From JACPNO01 sp963825405 (GTDB lineage: Bacteria > Acidobacteriota > Terriglobia > Bryobacterales > Bryobacteraceae), in NCBI GenBank assembly GCA_963825405.1, contig CAWGTB010000003.1:558001-622000 (forward strand): 64,000 nucleotides of DNA, in the 5' to 3' direction. Shown here piece after piece: positions 19,276 through 30,888 of this stretch; positions within the stretch are counted from its first letter, which is position 1; each line of letters starts with the position of its first letter. The position numbers and the translations under genes are program-made. The notes below the pieces were generated by a model. The model did no database searches and was not told the DNA's origin. It was given only the letters and a program-made list of their open reading frames with translations.

Positions 19276-20726
19276 ATGGACCCGCGCCTCGAAAAACTGC
19301 AATTGCTGACTCGCCGCCATTTCTTCGGCCGGCTGAGCACGCGGCATCGGCGCGCCCGCGCTTGGCCAGCCTGTTGATGGACGATGCGCGCGCGGACGGA
19401 TGTCAGCCGGCGTCCTGCCGCATTTCGCGCCCAAGGCCAAGCGCGTGATCTATCTGTTCCAGTCCGGCGCGCCGTCGCAGATGGATCTGTTCGATTACAA
19501 GCCCAAGCTCGCCAAGCATGCGCTCGAGCGAGCTGCCCGATTCGATCCGCCAGGGCCAGCGGCTCACCGGCATGACGGCGACGCAGACCAGCTTTCCGGT
19601 CGCGCCGTCGCTGTTCAAGTTCGCGCAGCACGGCAAGCGCGGCGCGTGGGTCAGCGAGCTGCTGCCGCACACCGCGACGGTCGCCGACGAGCTGTGCTTC
19701 ATCAAGTCGATGTACACCGAGGCGATCAATCACGATCCGGCGATCACGTTCTTCCAGACCGGCACTCAACTCGCCGGGCGGCCCAGCATCGGCTCGTGGC
19801 TGTCCTACGGCCTGGGCAGCGAGAACAAGGATCTGCCGGCCTTCGTGGTCATGATTTCGCAGGGCTCGGGCAATCCCACCGACCAGCCGCTGTACGACCG
19901 GCTGTGGGGCAGCGGCTTTCTGCCGACGCGCTATCAGGGCGTGAAGTTCCGCTCGCGTCGGCGATCCGGTGCTGTACCTGTCCAATCCCGACGGCCTGAA
20001 CGTACGCCGCGCGCCGCCGCTTTCTCGACGATCTCGCCAAGCTGAACCAGCTCAATCTCGACGAATTCGGCGATCCCGAAATCGCCACGCGCATCGCCCA
20101 GTACGAGATGGCGTACCGCATGCAAAGCTCGGTGCCGGAGCTGACCGACCTTTCCAACGAGCCCGCGAACGTTTTCGAGCTGCTACGGCCCGGAATCGCG
20201 CAAGCCCGGCACGTTACGCGGCGAACTGCCTGCTGGCGCGGCGGCTGGCCGAGCGCGGCGTGCGCTTCATCCAGCTTTTTCATCGCGGCTGGGATCAGCA
20301 CATCGAAGCTGCCCGAGCAGATCGCCGCGCAAGCTCGCGATACCGATCAGGCCTCGGCGGCGCTGATCACGGATCTGAAGCAGCGCGGCCTGCTCGACGA
20401 CACGCTGGTCGTCTGGGGCGGCGAATTCGGCCGCACCGTCTACTGCCAGGGCAAGCTCACCGCCGACGATTACGGCCGCGATCATCATCCGCGCTGCTTC
20501 ACGATCTGGATGGCCGGCGGCGGCGTCAAGCCCGGCATCACGCTACGGCGAGACCGACGACTACTGCTACAACATCACGCAGGATCCGGTGCACGTGCAC
20601 GACCTGCACGCCACGATTCTGCACTGCCTGGGCATCGATCACACCCGGCTGACGTTCAAGTTCCAGGGCCGCCACTTCCGGCTGACCGATGTGGCCGGCA
20701 ACGTGGTGAAGAAGGTGCTGGCGTAG
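19276..20726 (+). pseudogene. DUF1501 (sulfatase-like) Tat-exported protein, several frameshifts
   Basis: Starts MDPRLEKLQLLTRRHFFGRLSTR, a twin-arginine-type signal. Continuous blocks in different frames include KRVIYLFQSGAPSQMDLFDYKP, TQTSFPVAPSLFKFAQHGKRGAW, HTATVADELCFIKSMYTEAINHDPA, VVWGGEFGRTVYCQGK and DYGRDHHPRCFTIWMAGGGVKPG, all standard DUF1501 motifs, ending FKFQGRHFRLTDVAGNVVKKVLA. About 480 residues when restored. DUF1501 proteins are almost always encoded next to DUF1553 proteins, as here, and have an alkaline-phosphatase-like fold with no proven activity. Confidence 0.8.
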
Positions 20727-20741
20727 TCTTCCCCGGGCGTC

Positions 20742-20773
20742 TTGACAAAATCTCACATTAGATATAATCTAAT
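20742..20773 (+). promoter_or_regulatory. perR promoter with overlapping Fur/PerR-type operator
   Basis: TTGACA (20742-20747) and TATAAT (20763-20768) are separated by 15 nt. A perfect 17-bp inverted repeat ATTAGAT-ATA-ATCTAAT (20757-20773) covers the -10 box; its shape and A/T content match Per boxes. The repressor binding there would block RNA polymerase, so autoregulation of the perR-katG unit is likely. The predicted start (about 20775) leaves only some 5 nt before the ATG at 20780. Confidence 0.7.
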
Positions 20774-20779
20774 TTTGAA

Positions 20780-21211
20780 ATGGACGCCGAGGCGATCAAA
20801 CGCTCGCTCGAAGGCAGCGGGTTGCGGTGTACTCCGCAACGCTACGCCGTGATGTCATTCCTGATGGAACACAACCGGCATCCCACGGCTGCGGAAATCT
20901 TTGAAGCCGTGAATCGCGTGGATCCGCGGTCTTCAAGGGCCACTACTTATAACAATCTGCGGGACTTGGTGCGGGCGGGTTTGGTGCGTGAGGTGGCCGT
21001 CGAGGGCCGCGCCGCGCGATTCGATGCGAAAGGCATGCGGCATCACCACTTCATCTGCGACCGCTGCGGCAATGTTGAGGACATTGAGTGGTACGACGTG
21101 CCCAGGCCTGCCTCGGGTTCCCTCGGTAAGCGCATTCTTCGCGAATGCGAACTCATTTTTCGGGGGCTCTGCACGAAGTGCGCGCCACGGAAGACCAGGA
21201 TGGTTTCGTAG
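20780..21211 (+). CDS. perR: Fur-family peroxide regulator, PerR-like
   Basis: 143 residues. The winged-helix part contains RCTPQRYAVMSFL and SSRATTYNNLRDLVRAGLV; the dimer part has RFDAKG, RHHHFICDRCG and a final CTKC. Metal sites: two CxxC pairs (93-96, 131-134) for structural Zn, and His34, Asp82, His88-90, Asp106 for the sensing site; the Asp pattern fits PerR better than Fur. Position directly before katG and the operator over its own promoter support a peroxide-responsive repressor. No Shine-Dalgarno sequence is seen. Confidence 0.88.
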   Translation: MDAEAIKRSLEGSGLRCTPQRYAVMSFLMEHNRHPTAAEIFEAVNRVDPRSSRATTYNNLRDLVRAGLVREVAVEGRAARFDAKGMRHHHFICDRCGNVEDIEWYDVPRPASGSLGKRILRECELIFRGLCTKCAPRKTRMVS

Positions 21212-21253
21212 TTCGTCACAGTTTTTTAACTAATTCGAAGGAAGATGACACAT

Positions 21254-23472
<2,219 letters not shown>

Positions 23473-23504
23473 GCCTGGAGGAAATCCATAAAGTGATTGA
23501 CTCG

Positions 23505-23547
23505 GTGCCGGCTTTCCGTGTGTCTTGAAGCACCGGAAGGCCGGCAC
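23505..23547 (+). terminator. long imperfect hairpin after katG
   Basis: GTGCCGGCTTTCCGTG (23505-23520) pairs with CACCGGAAGGCCGGCAC (23531-23547) around a 10-nt loop. The stem is about 16 bp with one mismatch and one bulge. There is no clean T-run after it, so it may act as a weak or factor-assisted terminator, or be a dispersed palindromic element. Confidence 0.5.
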
Positions 23548-23630
23548 TCGATCGAGCCGCTCTTTCGACTTGCATGCGCAGCCTACCGCGTTGCGCATCC
23601 ACTTCCCGCCCGTTATTCTTAAGCACTCGT

Positions 23631-25572
23631 ATGAATCGTGTGATTTTGCCGTTGTGTCTCCTGCTGCTTGCTAGTCGGACCGCTTTGCCGCAAAGCTCGC
23701 CGCAGAGTATTGCCCAATTGATGGAGCACGCGCCGATTCAGCTTCCCGCCGAATCCGCGCTGCGTCTGCGCCAATATCTTCTGCAGCGGATTCCCGCGCC
23801 GCCCCAGCCTGCGTCAGCCGCCGAGTGGACCATTGAATCCGCCAAACTGCGCCGCCATCTTTTGGACAACGTGGTTTTTCATGGCTGGCCGCAGGAGTGG
23901 GTGAACGCTCCTCTCAAAGTTGAAGACCTCGGCGTTACGGCTTCCGGCCCTGGCTATCGTATTCGAAAACTTCGCTACGAGATCGTGCCAGGATTTTTTT
24001 CCAGCGCGATCCTGTATGAGCCCGAAAAGCTCACCGCCAAAATGCCCGCGATCCTGAACCTCAACGGCCACGTGGGGCCGATGGGCAAAGCTGTCGAATA
24101 CAAGCAGAAGCGCTGTATCAATCAGGCGAGACAGGGCATTCTCTCGCTTAATCTGGAATGGCTCTCGTACGGCGAACTGGACAAGCCGGGCAACCTGCAC
24201 TGGTTTGGAGCCCACCTGGATTTGGTCGGCGCCAATGGCCTGGGAGTCTTTTATCTGGCGATGCGTAAAGGTCTGGATTATCTCTACGGCCATCCCAATG
24301 TCGACCGCGCGCGCATCGGCGTTACGGGTCTTTCGGGCGGTGGCTGGCAGACCATCATCCTGAGTTCTCTCGATGAGCGCGTGACGGCAGCAGCTCCGGT
24401 GGCCGGATTCATGTCGCTGGCGTCGCGGATTATGCCGCTGGGCGAAGTAGGCGACGTCGAACAAAATGCCACCGGCTTGCTCGAGCGCACAGATTATCCG
24501 CACCTGGTTGCGATGCTGGCGCCGCGTCCCACCTTGCTAACCTACAACGCGGAGGACGATTGTTGTTTCCGTGCTCCGCTGGTGAAGGCGCGCGTGTACG
24601 ATCAGATTCGTCCCGTTTTTCGGCTGTTCGAGCGAGAGGCTTCTTTCGGATGGCATGAGAACACCGATCCCTCCGACCACAACTACCAGCTCGATAACCG
24701 CCTGCAGTCGTATCGCTTCTTCACGCAGAATTTCGGCTTGTCCGTGATTACGTCAGAGACGCTGGCGGCCGGGGACGTGCGCGGTTTCGATGAACTGGTA
24801 GTAGGCCTGCCGGCGAACAACCTGACGATTTTGCAACTGGCGCAGCAGTTGGCGAATGCTGTCCAGCGCCCTGCGATACCGGCAGCGGCCGCCGCGCGCG
24901 CCGAGTGGGCCACCCGCCAGCGCGCACTACTGCGCGAAACGTTGCGCCTCCACGACGTTAAAGTGGTCAACGCCTGGCCATTGTGGAACAGCAAACGGCA
25001 TGAAGTGGAATCGCTCTCCTACGTTTTTGAATTCGACAACGGACTCACGGCCACCGGGCTTTGGGTTAAAGCGATCGCCTCGCCCGAATTTGCGCCGGCC
25101 ACGATCGTGCTAAACGACAAGGGCCGGAAAGCCGCGGCCGAGGAAATCTCGGATCGCGTCAATCGCGGCGAACAAGTGCTGGCGCTCGACCTGGTTTTCA
25201 CCGGCGATTCAGCTCCGGCCGACCCCGGACCCTGGGCGTTCACACAGTTCCTGGCCGCGGTTGGCGACCGGCCGTTGGGCATTGAGGCGGCGCAATTGAC
25301 AGCCGTCGCCCGCTGGCTGACTCAAGACGGCAACCCGGCCGAACGCGCGTCTGGAAACCTCGGGAATGCGCAGCCAGGTGATCGCGCTCACGACGGCCGC
25401 GGGCGCGCCTGAGCTGTTTTCAGAAACGGTGGTCCGCGGCGGTGTCCATTCGCTGCGGGCGCTGCTGGACAAGCCCGTCAACTACGACGCCGCGCCCGAT
25501 CTGTTTTGCCTCGATCTCTACAAGAACTTCGATTTGGATACGCTCAAGGCGATGGCGGGACCTGAACGCTAA
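23631..25572 (+). CDS. secreted alpha/beta hydrolase (acetyl-xylan-esterase-like), one frameshift
   Basis: About 646 residues when restored; ATG 23631 starts a signal peptide ending TALPQ. The first half is an alpha/beta hydrolase: oxyanion strand PAILNLNGHVGPMGK, nucleophile elbow GVTGLSGGGW, Asp in LLTYNAEDDCCF and His in GWHENTDPSDHNYQ. A second, smaller beta/alpha module follows. The frame changes near 25345, where GAACGCGCGTCTG is one or two bases off, and the true C-terminus is LETSGMRSQVIAL to DLDTLKAMAGPER. Likely a periplasmic esterase or peptidase of unknown substrate. Its end overlaps the convergent NTF2-like gene by 4 nt. Confidence 0.75.
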
Positions 25573-26006
25573 GGCGTGATCCGCGTGGACTGGTGCGCCA
25601 CCATGCGCCACGTCTCGCCCTGTTTCACAAAAACATGCAGGAAACGGCTATGTGAACTGGAGGGCTGGCCCGAGTTCACGGTGCGGATATTCGGCTCGCT
25701 GGTCACGATAGCGGTTGAACCGTAGACGCGCACATTGATCTCGCCGTAGTCGATGGCTTCATATTTCTGCGTGCCGGATCGAATCGCTTCCAGGAACTGC
25801 GCCTTGCTTTCCGTGCGGCCGCCGCCATGGGTGTGGGTCAGATCGTCGGCCAGGATTTTGTCCAATGCTGCGACGTCTCCCTTGATCGCGGCCTGCGCCC
25901 AGGCGTGTTCCGCCTGACGGACCGCGTCAACATCGGAAGCCTTGCCCTCGGCGCCGAGCACGGCGGCAACACCCATCAACAGAAGGATACAGATTAGATT
26001 TTTCAT
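25569..26006 (-). CDS. secreted NTF2-like (SnoaL/DUF4440) protein
   Basis: 145 residues with a signal peptide (LLLMGVAAVLGAEG). The rest has the cone-shaped NTF2 pattern: AEHAWAQAAIKGDVAALDKILADDLTHTHGGG, then KAQFLEAIRSGTQKYEAIDYG and a final FLHVFVKQGETWRMVAHQST strand pair. Many DUF4440 proteins have no known reaction. It is a single gene converging on the hydrolase gene. Confidence 0.85.
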   Translation of the reverse strand: MKNLICILLLMGVAAVLGAEGKASDVDAVRQAEHAWAQAAIKGDVAALDKILADDLTHTHGGGRTESKAQFLEAIRSGTQKYEAIDYGEINVRVYGSTAIVTSEPNIRTVNSGQPSSSHSRFLHVFVKQGETWRMVAHQSTRITP

Positions 26007-26302
26007 AAGAAATGTCCGGCTCGAAGCATTTTCTCATAGGGCGCTCTGAACAGGATGGACATTCAGTCGTTCTGGATTCAGAACATATTTATCATGTTTG
26101 GCGCTGAGAATTTAAGCTATGTTCCAATATCGGAACGAGCGATGCACCTGCTTCGCACGAATACAAACATGGCGAAATGTTGTCTGCGGATTCTCTGGCG
26201 GAAAGAAGGCCGAAAGACACGCGTCGCTCAACTGTACTTTCGCAGCGTGTTTCGCCTGCCGGTCGCTTGCTAATCGGAACTACTACTGTTACAAGGTTAG
26301 AG

Positions 26303-27190
26303 ATGAGCGGCACCACTACTCATCAGCATGCCGCGCGACCTCTGGACCTTGATCTGGAAGCCGTCCCTCCGGCAGGTCTCTCTCCGGAAGCTGTCCGCTC
26401 CCAGTTGGCACGGATTCTCGCCAGCGATACTTTCGTCCGATCGAAGGGGTTGTGCCGTTTTCTGCAATTCGCGGTGGAGCAGAAGGTGCGCAATCAATCG
26501 GTGCGATTGAAGGAATACCTTATTGGAGTAACAGTGTTCGATCGCGGCGAGAGCGTTCAATCCCGGCGCCGATCCCATCGTTCGTGTGCAGGCGCGCCGC
26601 CTCCGGGGCAAACTCAATCTTTATTACGCGACAGAAGGCAGCGCAGATCCGGTGCAGATTGATTTGCCCTGCGGCGGCTACGTCCCGGTTTTTCAGGCGC
26701 GGACCGCCACCACCCCAGCCTCGCTTAGCGCGGTGCAGGGAAACGGCCCGCGGCGCGAACCGCTGCGCGCCATTCGGTGGTGGTATTGCCGTTCGTCAAC
26801 ATCGGACCGCATGAGAACGAAAGATTCAGCGACGGGCTTACCGACGAATTGATTCACGTGCTCTCGCAGACTGCCGGCATGCGGGTCGTGGCGCGCACAT
26901 CGGCATTCCAGTTCAAAGGGAAGACGCATGACATCCGCACGATCGGCGAGCAATTGGGCGTCGACGCCGTGGTCGAAGGCAGCGTGCGCTCCGACGGCGA
27001 GAGCCTGCGCGTTTCCGCCGGACTTATCGACGTAGCCGATGGCGGCCTGCTCTGGTCCGGTGTGTATCAACAAAATTCGGATGAGATGTTCGCGGTTCAG
27101 CGCGACCTCTCCGAGCGCATTGCCCGCAAAATAGAGGCGCATTTGCTCAACACGACCAAGCCAATACGCTCAGTCCGCTCCAACGCGTAG
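26303..27190 (+). pseudogene. CadC/adenylate-cyclase-type regulator with TolB-like domain, two frameshifts
   Basis: The N-terminal part reads SPEAVRSQLARILASDTFVRSK then RLKEYLIGVTVFDRGES, a module typical of acidobacterial proteins with cyclase-like annotation. The frame changes at about 26554 (GAGAGCGTTCAAT; one G extra) to FNPGADPIVRVQARRLRGKLNLYY, and again near 26770 (one base lost) to VVVLPFVNIGPHENERFSDGLTDELI and VVARTSAFQFKGK, the TolB-like domain. The TPR repeats that usually follow are missing; the protein stops about 140 residues into this domain. Around 295 residues in all. Possibly a truncated relic or a stand-alone sensor. Confidence 0.65.
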
Positions 27191-27306
27191 CCTCGCCACG
27201 CGCCTCTTATCCGCAGTCATCACCTGGATCTTCACCAAAGGCAACGTTTTCGCGGTTAAAAACGAATTCAATTAAAATCCAATAGTATTTATCCCAAAAA
27301 TACTCA

Positions 27307-27333
27307 GGAATTCACCTGACGGAAAGTCGATAA
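27307..27333 (+). promoter_or_regulatory. candidate sigma28-type promoter of fliC
   Basis: GTCGATAA (27326-27333) matches seven of eight bases of the enteric sigma28 -10 GCCGATAA. The -35 region 15 nt upstream is GGAA rather than TAAA, the same as in front of flbD. The predicted start near 27340 leaves an 84-nt leader, AT-rich at first. Confidence 0.45.
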
Positions 27334-27423
27334 GGATTTTGTAAGCGGTACCCTTGGGCATCTGAAAAGAGAACCCAGACCCGAACGATCCTCGGGATGT
27401 ATCGCCAATAGGATATTTCATCT

Positions 27424-28947
27424 ATGTCGATCTCGATCCAAACGAACGTTGCATCCCTGATGGCCCAAGAGAACCTCAACATCAATCAACAGTTTGAAAG
27501 CCAGACTATCCAACGCTTGACCTCCGGCTACCGCATCAACTCCTCCGGTGACGACGCCGCAGGCTTGGCCGTTGCCAACCAATACCGCGCCGACATCTCC
27601 GAGCTCACGCAGGGCGTCCAGAACGCCAACAACGGCCTGAGCCAGTTGCAGATCGTCGACGGCGGCTTGAACAACATTTCTCAGATGCTGGACCGCATGA
27701 AAACGCTGGCTGCCGAATCGGCCTCCGGCACCTTCACCGGCGATCGCGGCACGCTGAACACCGAATATCAACAGCTCATCACGGAAATCACGCGCCAGTC
27801 GAGCAACATCAACCTCAACGCGGGCGGCAGCTACAACGCCAACCTGAACGTGTACCTCGGCGGCGGCCGCACCAGCAACCTGGCCGGCTCTACGCAAATC
27901 AATGTGGACCTGAGCGGCAGCGCAAATGCTGTGGACGCGACTTCGCTCGGTCTGAATTCCACCTCGGTGATCGGCGGCGGATCGGAATTCGCCAGCAACA
28001 CGGTCACCAACCTGAGCAATCCCAACGTCGTGTTCAATCAGACGGCCAGCTCGGGCAGCACGAGCTTTGCGATCGATTACGCCGACGCTTCGGGCACGGT
28101 CCAATCCAAGACCGTAACGGTGAACGCCAGCGTGGCCGGCGAAACGGGCGCTCAGTTTGTGAGCGAGCTCAATTCGGCCATCACCGGCGCCGGCATCTCC
28201 GGCATCGCAGCGCAGATCGGCACCGACGGTCAACTGCAATTCACCGGCGGCGGCCTGCTTCAGGTTGCGGCCACCGATACGAGCCTGGTCTCGGGTTCCG
28301 AACCGGTGACGACCGGAACCTCGCTCCTGAACGGCGGCAACTACCAGACCGCCCCCGGCGCTTGGGTAACCTTCGCAACCGGCCAAACCCAGAACATCAC
28401 GATCACCTCCGGTGGCACCAACTACGTGGCGGCCCTGACGCACACCAACGGCGACACCATTGCCCACACCGTCACAGCTCTCAATACCGCGCTGGCGGGA
28501 AGCGGCATTTATGCCGTGGCGACCGATTCCTCCCATATCGCTTTGCAAGGCGCGAAATCATTTACCGTGTCCGACGCCGCGGCCAGCGGCACGGGCAGCT
28601 TGTTCGGCACAGCCGCGGGTGCGGTAGCCGTCACCGCTCCGACCAACTCGGCCACCTCCACCGGCAACGCTTTGAACGCCGTTACGGCGATCGACGCCGC
28701 GGTGCGGGCTCTCGGCCTGGTCCAAGGTAAAGTCGGCACCGGCGAGAACCAGTTGCAGTATGGTATCCAGCTCGCGCAGTCGCAGATTGCCAGTTTTTCG
28801 GGAGCTCAGTCCTCGATCCGCGATGCGGACGTGGCCGCTGAAGCCGCGAACCTGAGCAAAGCCCAGGTTTTGGCCCAGTCGTCTGTGGCAGCTCTCGTGC
28901 AAGCGAATGCTATGCCCCAGGCGGTTTTGGCCCTCCTCAAAGGCTAA
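27424..28947 (+). CDS. fliC: flagellin
   Basis: 507 residues. The D0/D1 N-terminus (SIQTNVASLMAQENLN, QRLTSGYRINSSGDDAAGLAVANQYRADI, QNANNGLSQLQIVDGGL) and the C-terminal coiled coil (SQIASFSGAQSSIRDADVAAEAANLSKAQVLAQSSVA) are conserved. Between them lies a roughly 300-residue Thr/Ser/Gly-rich variable region that would form the exposed D2/D3 domains. It is exported through the hook and polymerises into the filament; FliS, encoded at 62.9 kb, is its chaperone. Monocistronic by appearance, with a sigma28-like promoter and a terminator. Confidence 0.96.
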   Translation: MSISIQTNVASLMAQENLNINQQFESQTIQRLTSGYRINSSGDDAAGLAVANQYRADISELTQGVQNANNGLSQLQIVDGGLNNISQMLDRMKTLAAESASGTFTGDRGTLNTEYQQLITEITRQSSNINLNAGGSYNANLNVYLGGGRTSNLAGSTQINVDLSGSANAVDATSLGLNSTSVIGGGSEFASNTVTNLSNPNVVFNQTASSGSTSFAIDYADASGTVQSKTVTVNASVAGETGAQFVSELNSAITGAGISGIAAQIGTDGQLQFTGGGLLQVAATDTSLVSGSEPVTTGTSLLNGGNYQTAPGAWVTFATGQTQNITITSGGTNYVAALTHTNGDTIAHTVTALNTALAGSGIYAVATDSSHIALQGAKSFTVSDAAASGTGSLFGTAAGAVAVTAPTNSATSTGNALNAVTAIDAAVRALGLVQGKVGTGENQLQYGIQLAQSQIASFSGAQSSIRDADVAAEAANLSKAQVLAQSSVAALVQANAMPQAVLALLKG

Positions 28948-28970
28948 GACGCTGTCCTGGTAATCGGGTA

Positions 28971-28997
28971 GGCTGGGCCGCAACGCGCGGCTCAGCC
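28971..28997 (+). terminator. fliC terminator hairpin
   Basis: GGCTGGGCCGC (28971-28981) pairs with GCGGCTCAGCC (28987-28997) around AACGC, 11 bp with one G-U pair, followed by CGCCTTTCTGTT. It stands 24 nt after the flagellin stop and 28 nt before fliD. Confidence 0.65.
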
Positions 28998-29024
28998 CGC
29001 CTTTCTGTTAACTGGAGGTAATAA

Positions 29025-30434
29025 GTGGGCAGTAGTTCAGTTGGCTTTAGCGGCGTCCCTACCCTTACGCCGGATCTTAGCAATAACCCTTCCACCCCTT
29101 CATCCACAGGTTTGAGTGGCTACGCAGCCGCCCTGCAAAATGCTCTGAACCGGTCGATCGGATTGGCCGCGCTTCCTTTGCAGGAGCTACAGAGCGAGCA
29201 AACGCAGCTCACCAACCAGTCATCCTCGCTAACCGCATTGAATACCCAGTTTGCCGCGTTGCAGACAACCATTACCAACCTGAGCGGCGCCAGCCAGAAT
29301 CTGCTGTCTTCATCCGTTTCGAACGCCAGCGTGATTAGCGCGAGCATCGGCGCGGGAGCGCAAGCCGGGACGTATACGATCCACGTGGCGCAGGCCGGTA
29401 CATTTTCCACTGCGATCAGCGCCGATGGCCTGACCACGGTGTCGGACCCCACCACGCAGAACGTCAGCTCGGCTGCCAGTTTCACGTTGGTGATCAACGG
29501 CGTAGCGCAGACGCCGATTACGCCGGCGCAAAACAATCTCAACTCGCTCGCGGCGGCCATCAATGCCGACACCGGCGCAGGCGTGCAAGCCACGGTGGTC
29601 AACGTGGGTCCACCTACCGCTCCGGATTACCGGCTTTCACTGCAGAGCACCCGTTTCGGCGGCGACACCATACAACTGCAGGGCGGCGTAACCAATCTGA
29701 TGACCGGGCTGACGACGGGCGTCGTTGCTCAGTATACGGTGAATGGCGTGCCGACGACGCTCATTTCCAGCAATTCGGCCACGGTGACGGTGGCTCCCGG
29801 CTTGACGGTGAATTTGTTGCAGGCGGGCGATAGCACCGTGACAGTGTTCCAAAGCGCTTCGTCCATCAGCAACGCGCTTTCTTCGTTTGTCACTTCGTTC
29901 AACGCCTCTGTGGACGAGTTGAACAAGAGTTTTGGTCAAAATGCCGGGCCGCTCAACGGCCAGAGTATCGTGTTCGGTCTGCGCCAGGCGCTCCATGGCA
30001 TAGCCAATTACACTGGCGGGGGCGGCAGCTTCACCTCGCTTACGAACCTAGGTTTGAGTTTCGACACCAATGGTCATTTGACCTTTGATCCCACGGCGCT
30101 GTCGAATGCCAGCGGGACGCAGATGAGCGATCTCGCATCGTTCCTCGGCAGCCCGACTGGCGGCGGATTTCTACAGTACGCGGCCAACACGCTCACTGCG
30201 ATCGAAGATCCAACGACAGGCAGCCTACAGACGGCCATCACCTCGACCGGAAATCAGATCACGCACGAAAATCAGCAGATTTCCGAGGAGCAAACTCGGA
30301 TCACCGCCCTGCAAACCTCGCTGCAAGCTAAAATGGCCGCGGCCGATGCCTCGATCTCCGAGATCGAGTCGCAGCTCAACTATTACACCGGCCTGTTCCA
30401 GGCCATGTACGCGCCGAGGTCATCGCAATTCTGA
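29025..30434 (+). CDS. fliD: flagellar filament cap protein FliD (HAP2)
   Basis: 469 residues. A GTG start at 29025 is chosen because GGAGGT lies at 29014-29019. The N-terminal FliD domain (GLSGYAAALQNALNRSIGLAALPLQELQSEQTQL region) and the C-terminal coiled coil (ITHENQQISEEQTRITALQTSLQAKMAAADASISEIESQLNY) are typical; the middle is Thr/Ser/Asn-rich. It caps the growing filament and folds incoming flagellin. The next gene begins 2 nt after its stop. Confidence 0.93.
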   Translation: MGSSSVGFSGVPTLTPDLSNNPSTPSSTGLSGYAAALQNALNRSIGLAALPLQELQSEQTQLTNQSSSLTALNTQFAALQTTITNLSGASQNLLSSSVSNASVISASIGAGAQAGTYTIHVAQAGTFSTAISADGLTTVSDPTTQNVSSAASFTLVINGVAQTPITPAQNNLNSLAAAINADTGAGVQATVVNVGPPTAPDYRLSLQSTRFGGDTIQLQGGVTNLMTGLTTGVVAQYTVNGVPTTLISSNSATVTVAPGLTVNLLQAGDSTVTVFQSASSISNALSSFVTSFNASVDELNKSFGQNAGPLNGQSIVFGLRQALHGIANYTGGGGSFTSLTNLGLSFDTNGHLTFDPTALSNASGTQMSDLASFLGSPTGGGFLQYAANTLTAIEDPTTGSLQTAITSTGNQITHENQQISEEQTRITALQTSLQAKMAAADASISEIESQLNYYTGLFQAMYAPRSSQF

Positions 30435-30436
30435 GC

Positions 30437-30772
30437 ATGGAGAACATAGTCACGCCCGGCACACCGGGCGAAATGTCACGAGGGGCCGCGGCCGCCCGGG
30501 TGCGTCAGGTCGTGGCCGCGGAAGACTATGAGGGCGTCGAAATGGCGCTTGCGGACTACCGCCGGCAGGTGGACGCGGCAGTAGCCTCCTGGCCGCCGGA
30601 CGCTCCGCCGCCCACCGAACTGGCCCGCGAAGCCGATGAGCTGATGCACTGGGCGCTGCTGGTGGTGCGTTCGGCACGCGCCCGGGCTCGCGATCAACTG
30701 GACCAGGCTTCGGCGGTTCTCGGCTATTGCCATCCCGACCTGCCCAAGCCCCATTGGAAGATCGATGGCTGA
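30437..30772 (+). CDS. unknown protein in the fliT/fliS position after fliD
   Basis: 111 residues, mainly helical and charged, no signal or membrane segment: RQVVAAEDYEGVEMALADYRRQVDAAVAS then ELAREADELMHWALLVVRSARARARDQLDQA. The start is 2 nt after the fliD stop, so it is co-translated. In many genomes this place holds a FliS or FliT chaperone; the size and helical content would suit such a role, but I see no FliT signature, and fliS is elsewhere (62920). Function unknown; a filament or cap chaperone is the first guess. Confidence 0.7.
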   Translation: MENIVTPGTPGEMSRGAAAARVRQVVAAEDYEGVEMALADYRRQVDAAVASWPPDAPPPTELAREADELMHWALLVVRSARARARDQLDQASAVLGYCHPDLPKPHWKIDG

Positions 30773-30859
30773 CACTCGTCCGCCGTCGAAAAGCTGACTT
30801 CGTCGAATCCGTAACGCTCTCTTCGGTTAACTTAGCCCGGGATTGAAGGTCTTTACCAG

Positions 30860-30875
30860 TGGCATCCCGCTTGCA
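30860..30875 (+). promoter_or_regulatory. sigma54 promoter of the flgB operon
   Basis: TGGCATCCCGCTTGCA fits the consensus TGGCACG-N4-TTGCA, with GG at 30861-30862 and GC at 30873-30874, exactly 10 nt between. The predicted start is about 30886, just 3 nt before the flgB ATG. It would depend on the activator encoded at 44662. Confidence 0.8.
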
Positions 30876-30888
30876 ATAACAAGGGTCC

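Noticed and set aside
16132..20726. Programmed frameshifting in the DUF1553/DUF1501 genes
   Set aside because: Too many breaks, of both signs, with no slippery heptamer or conserved downstream structure.
26007..26302. 72- to 77-codon open frames in both directions in the gap before the CadC-like gene
   Set aside because: Cys- and Arg-rich shadow-like translations, no ribosome site or family; I see nothing else in this gap.
27418..28548. 376-codon open frame antisense to flagellin
   Set aside because: It mirrors the Thr/Ser/Gly-rich variable region of fliC and has no start signal or motif.
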